5,121 nt of DNA, taken from Omnitrophica WOR_2 bacterium RIFCSPHIGHO2_01_FULL_52_10 (lineage in GTDB: Bacteria > Omnitrophota > Gorgyraeia > Zapsychrales > Zapsychraceae). The DNA lies in NCBI GenBank assembly GCA_001805565.1, contig MHGM01000059.1, positions 212-5,332 on the forward strand, in the 5' to 3' direction. Positions 4,807-5,121 of this stretch are shown here, piece after piece. A program made the position numbers and the translations under genes. The first letter of the stretch is position 1. Each line of letters opens with the position of its first letter. The notes under the pieces are model-generated. The model was not told the origin of the DNA. It ran no database searches and saw nothing but the letters and a program-made list of their open reading frames with translations.

Positions 4807-5121
4807 ATGCGTAAATTGAAGTTAGGATTGCCAAAAGGAAGCCTTCAGGAAGCGACCATCAAGGTGTTTGAGCACGCCGGATTCAGGATCTATGTCTCTG
4901 GCCGTTCTTATTTTCCTTCGATCGATGATCCGGAGATCGAGCCGGTTCTTTTACGGGCGCAGGAAATGTCCCGTTATGTAGAAGAAGGAGCCTTGGATTG
5001 CGGCATAACCGGGGCGGACTGGATCATGGAAAACGGCTCCAAAGTGGTTTCTTTGGCCGAGCTTGTTTATGCCAAACAAAGCTCCGGCAAGGTGCGTTGG
5101 GTCCTGGCCGTGCCGGAGAAA
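4807..5121 (+). CDS. hisG: ATP phosphoribosyltransferase, N-terminal part (3' partial)
   Basis: HisG condenses ATP and PRPP to phosphoribosyl-ATP, the first and feedback-controlled step of histidine synthesis, in the cytoplasm. The ATG at 4807 follows AGGGTG (4794-4799) by 7 nt. Exactly 105 codons are open to the window edge, so the C-terminal part is missing. The hallmark N-terminus [13 protein letters not shown] (5-17) is present. It is followed by [24 protein letters not shown] (31-54) and [21 protein letters not shown] (57-77), the strongly conserved substrate-binding region, then [11 protein letters not shown]. The SRSYFP and DPEIE pattern resembles my recollection of the longer HisG form with a C-terminal regulatory domain, but that part cannot be seen. 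It is divergent from the PpiD-like gene across 236 bp. It is probably the first gene of its unit; whether further his genes follow is unknown. Confidence 0.95.
   Translation, partial: MRKLKLGLPKGSLQEATIKVFEHAGFRIYVSGRSYFPSIDDPEIEPVLLRAQEMSRYVEEGALDCGITGADWIMENGSKVVSLAELVYAKQSSGKVRWVLAVPEK

Noticed and set aside
1..5121. A novel defence, mobile or biosynthetic system
   Set aside because: Every larger gene belongs to a known housekeeping family, and no transposase, integrase, toxin-antitoxin pair, repeat array or defence gene is visible. Only the small membrane protein and the nested inverted repeat remain unexplained.

Overview
The window looks like an ordinary chromosomal segment from a Gram-negative-type bacterium of roughly balanced base composition. 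A PpiD/SurA-like membrane-anchored chaperone implies a periplasm. The HisG N-terminus and the chaperone's N-terminus resemble those I associate with uncultivated PVC-group or Omnitrophota-like genomes, but this placement is inference from memory. I see no transposase, phage, CRISPR, tRNA or rRNA signature, and no clear novel multi-gene system.

Layout, left to right on the + strand. (1) The 3' part of an endonuclease III-related/MagIII-like DNA glycosylase gene (3-476). (2) A 115-bp gap holding a near-consensus sigma70-type promoter (516-545). (3) A likely four-gene transcription unit: a 52-residue single-span membrane protein of unknown function (592-750), rmuC (761-1963), a PgeF/YfiH-type multicopper-fold protein (1920-2669, overlapping rmuC by 44 bp) and cutA (2703-3011). 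(4) On the - strand, convergent with cutA and only 8 bp from it, a PpiD/SurA-like periplasmic folding factor (4570 down to 3020). (5) A 236-bp divergent intergenic region (4571-4806) with one near-consensus promoter per strand and a concentric pair of inverted repeats. (6) The first 105 codons of hisG (4807 to the window end), whose frame stays open at the edge.

The genes do not form one pathway. The glycosylase and RmuC relate to DNA maintenance. PgeF has been linked to peptidoglycan-precursor quality control, CutA to metal tolerance, and the PpiD-like protein to envelope protein folding. HisG begins histidine synthesis. The most unusual points are the nested inverted repeat whose right arm covers the -35 box of the hisG promoter, the cysteine-rich tail of the glycosylase, and the unknown small membrane protein that leads the rmuC operon.
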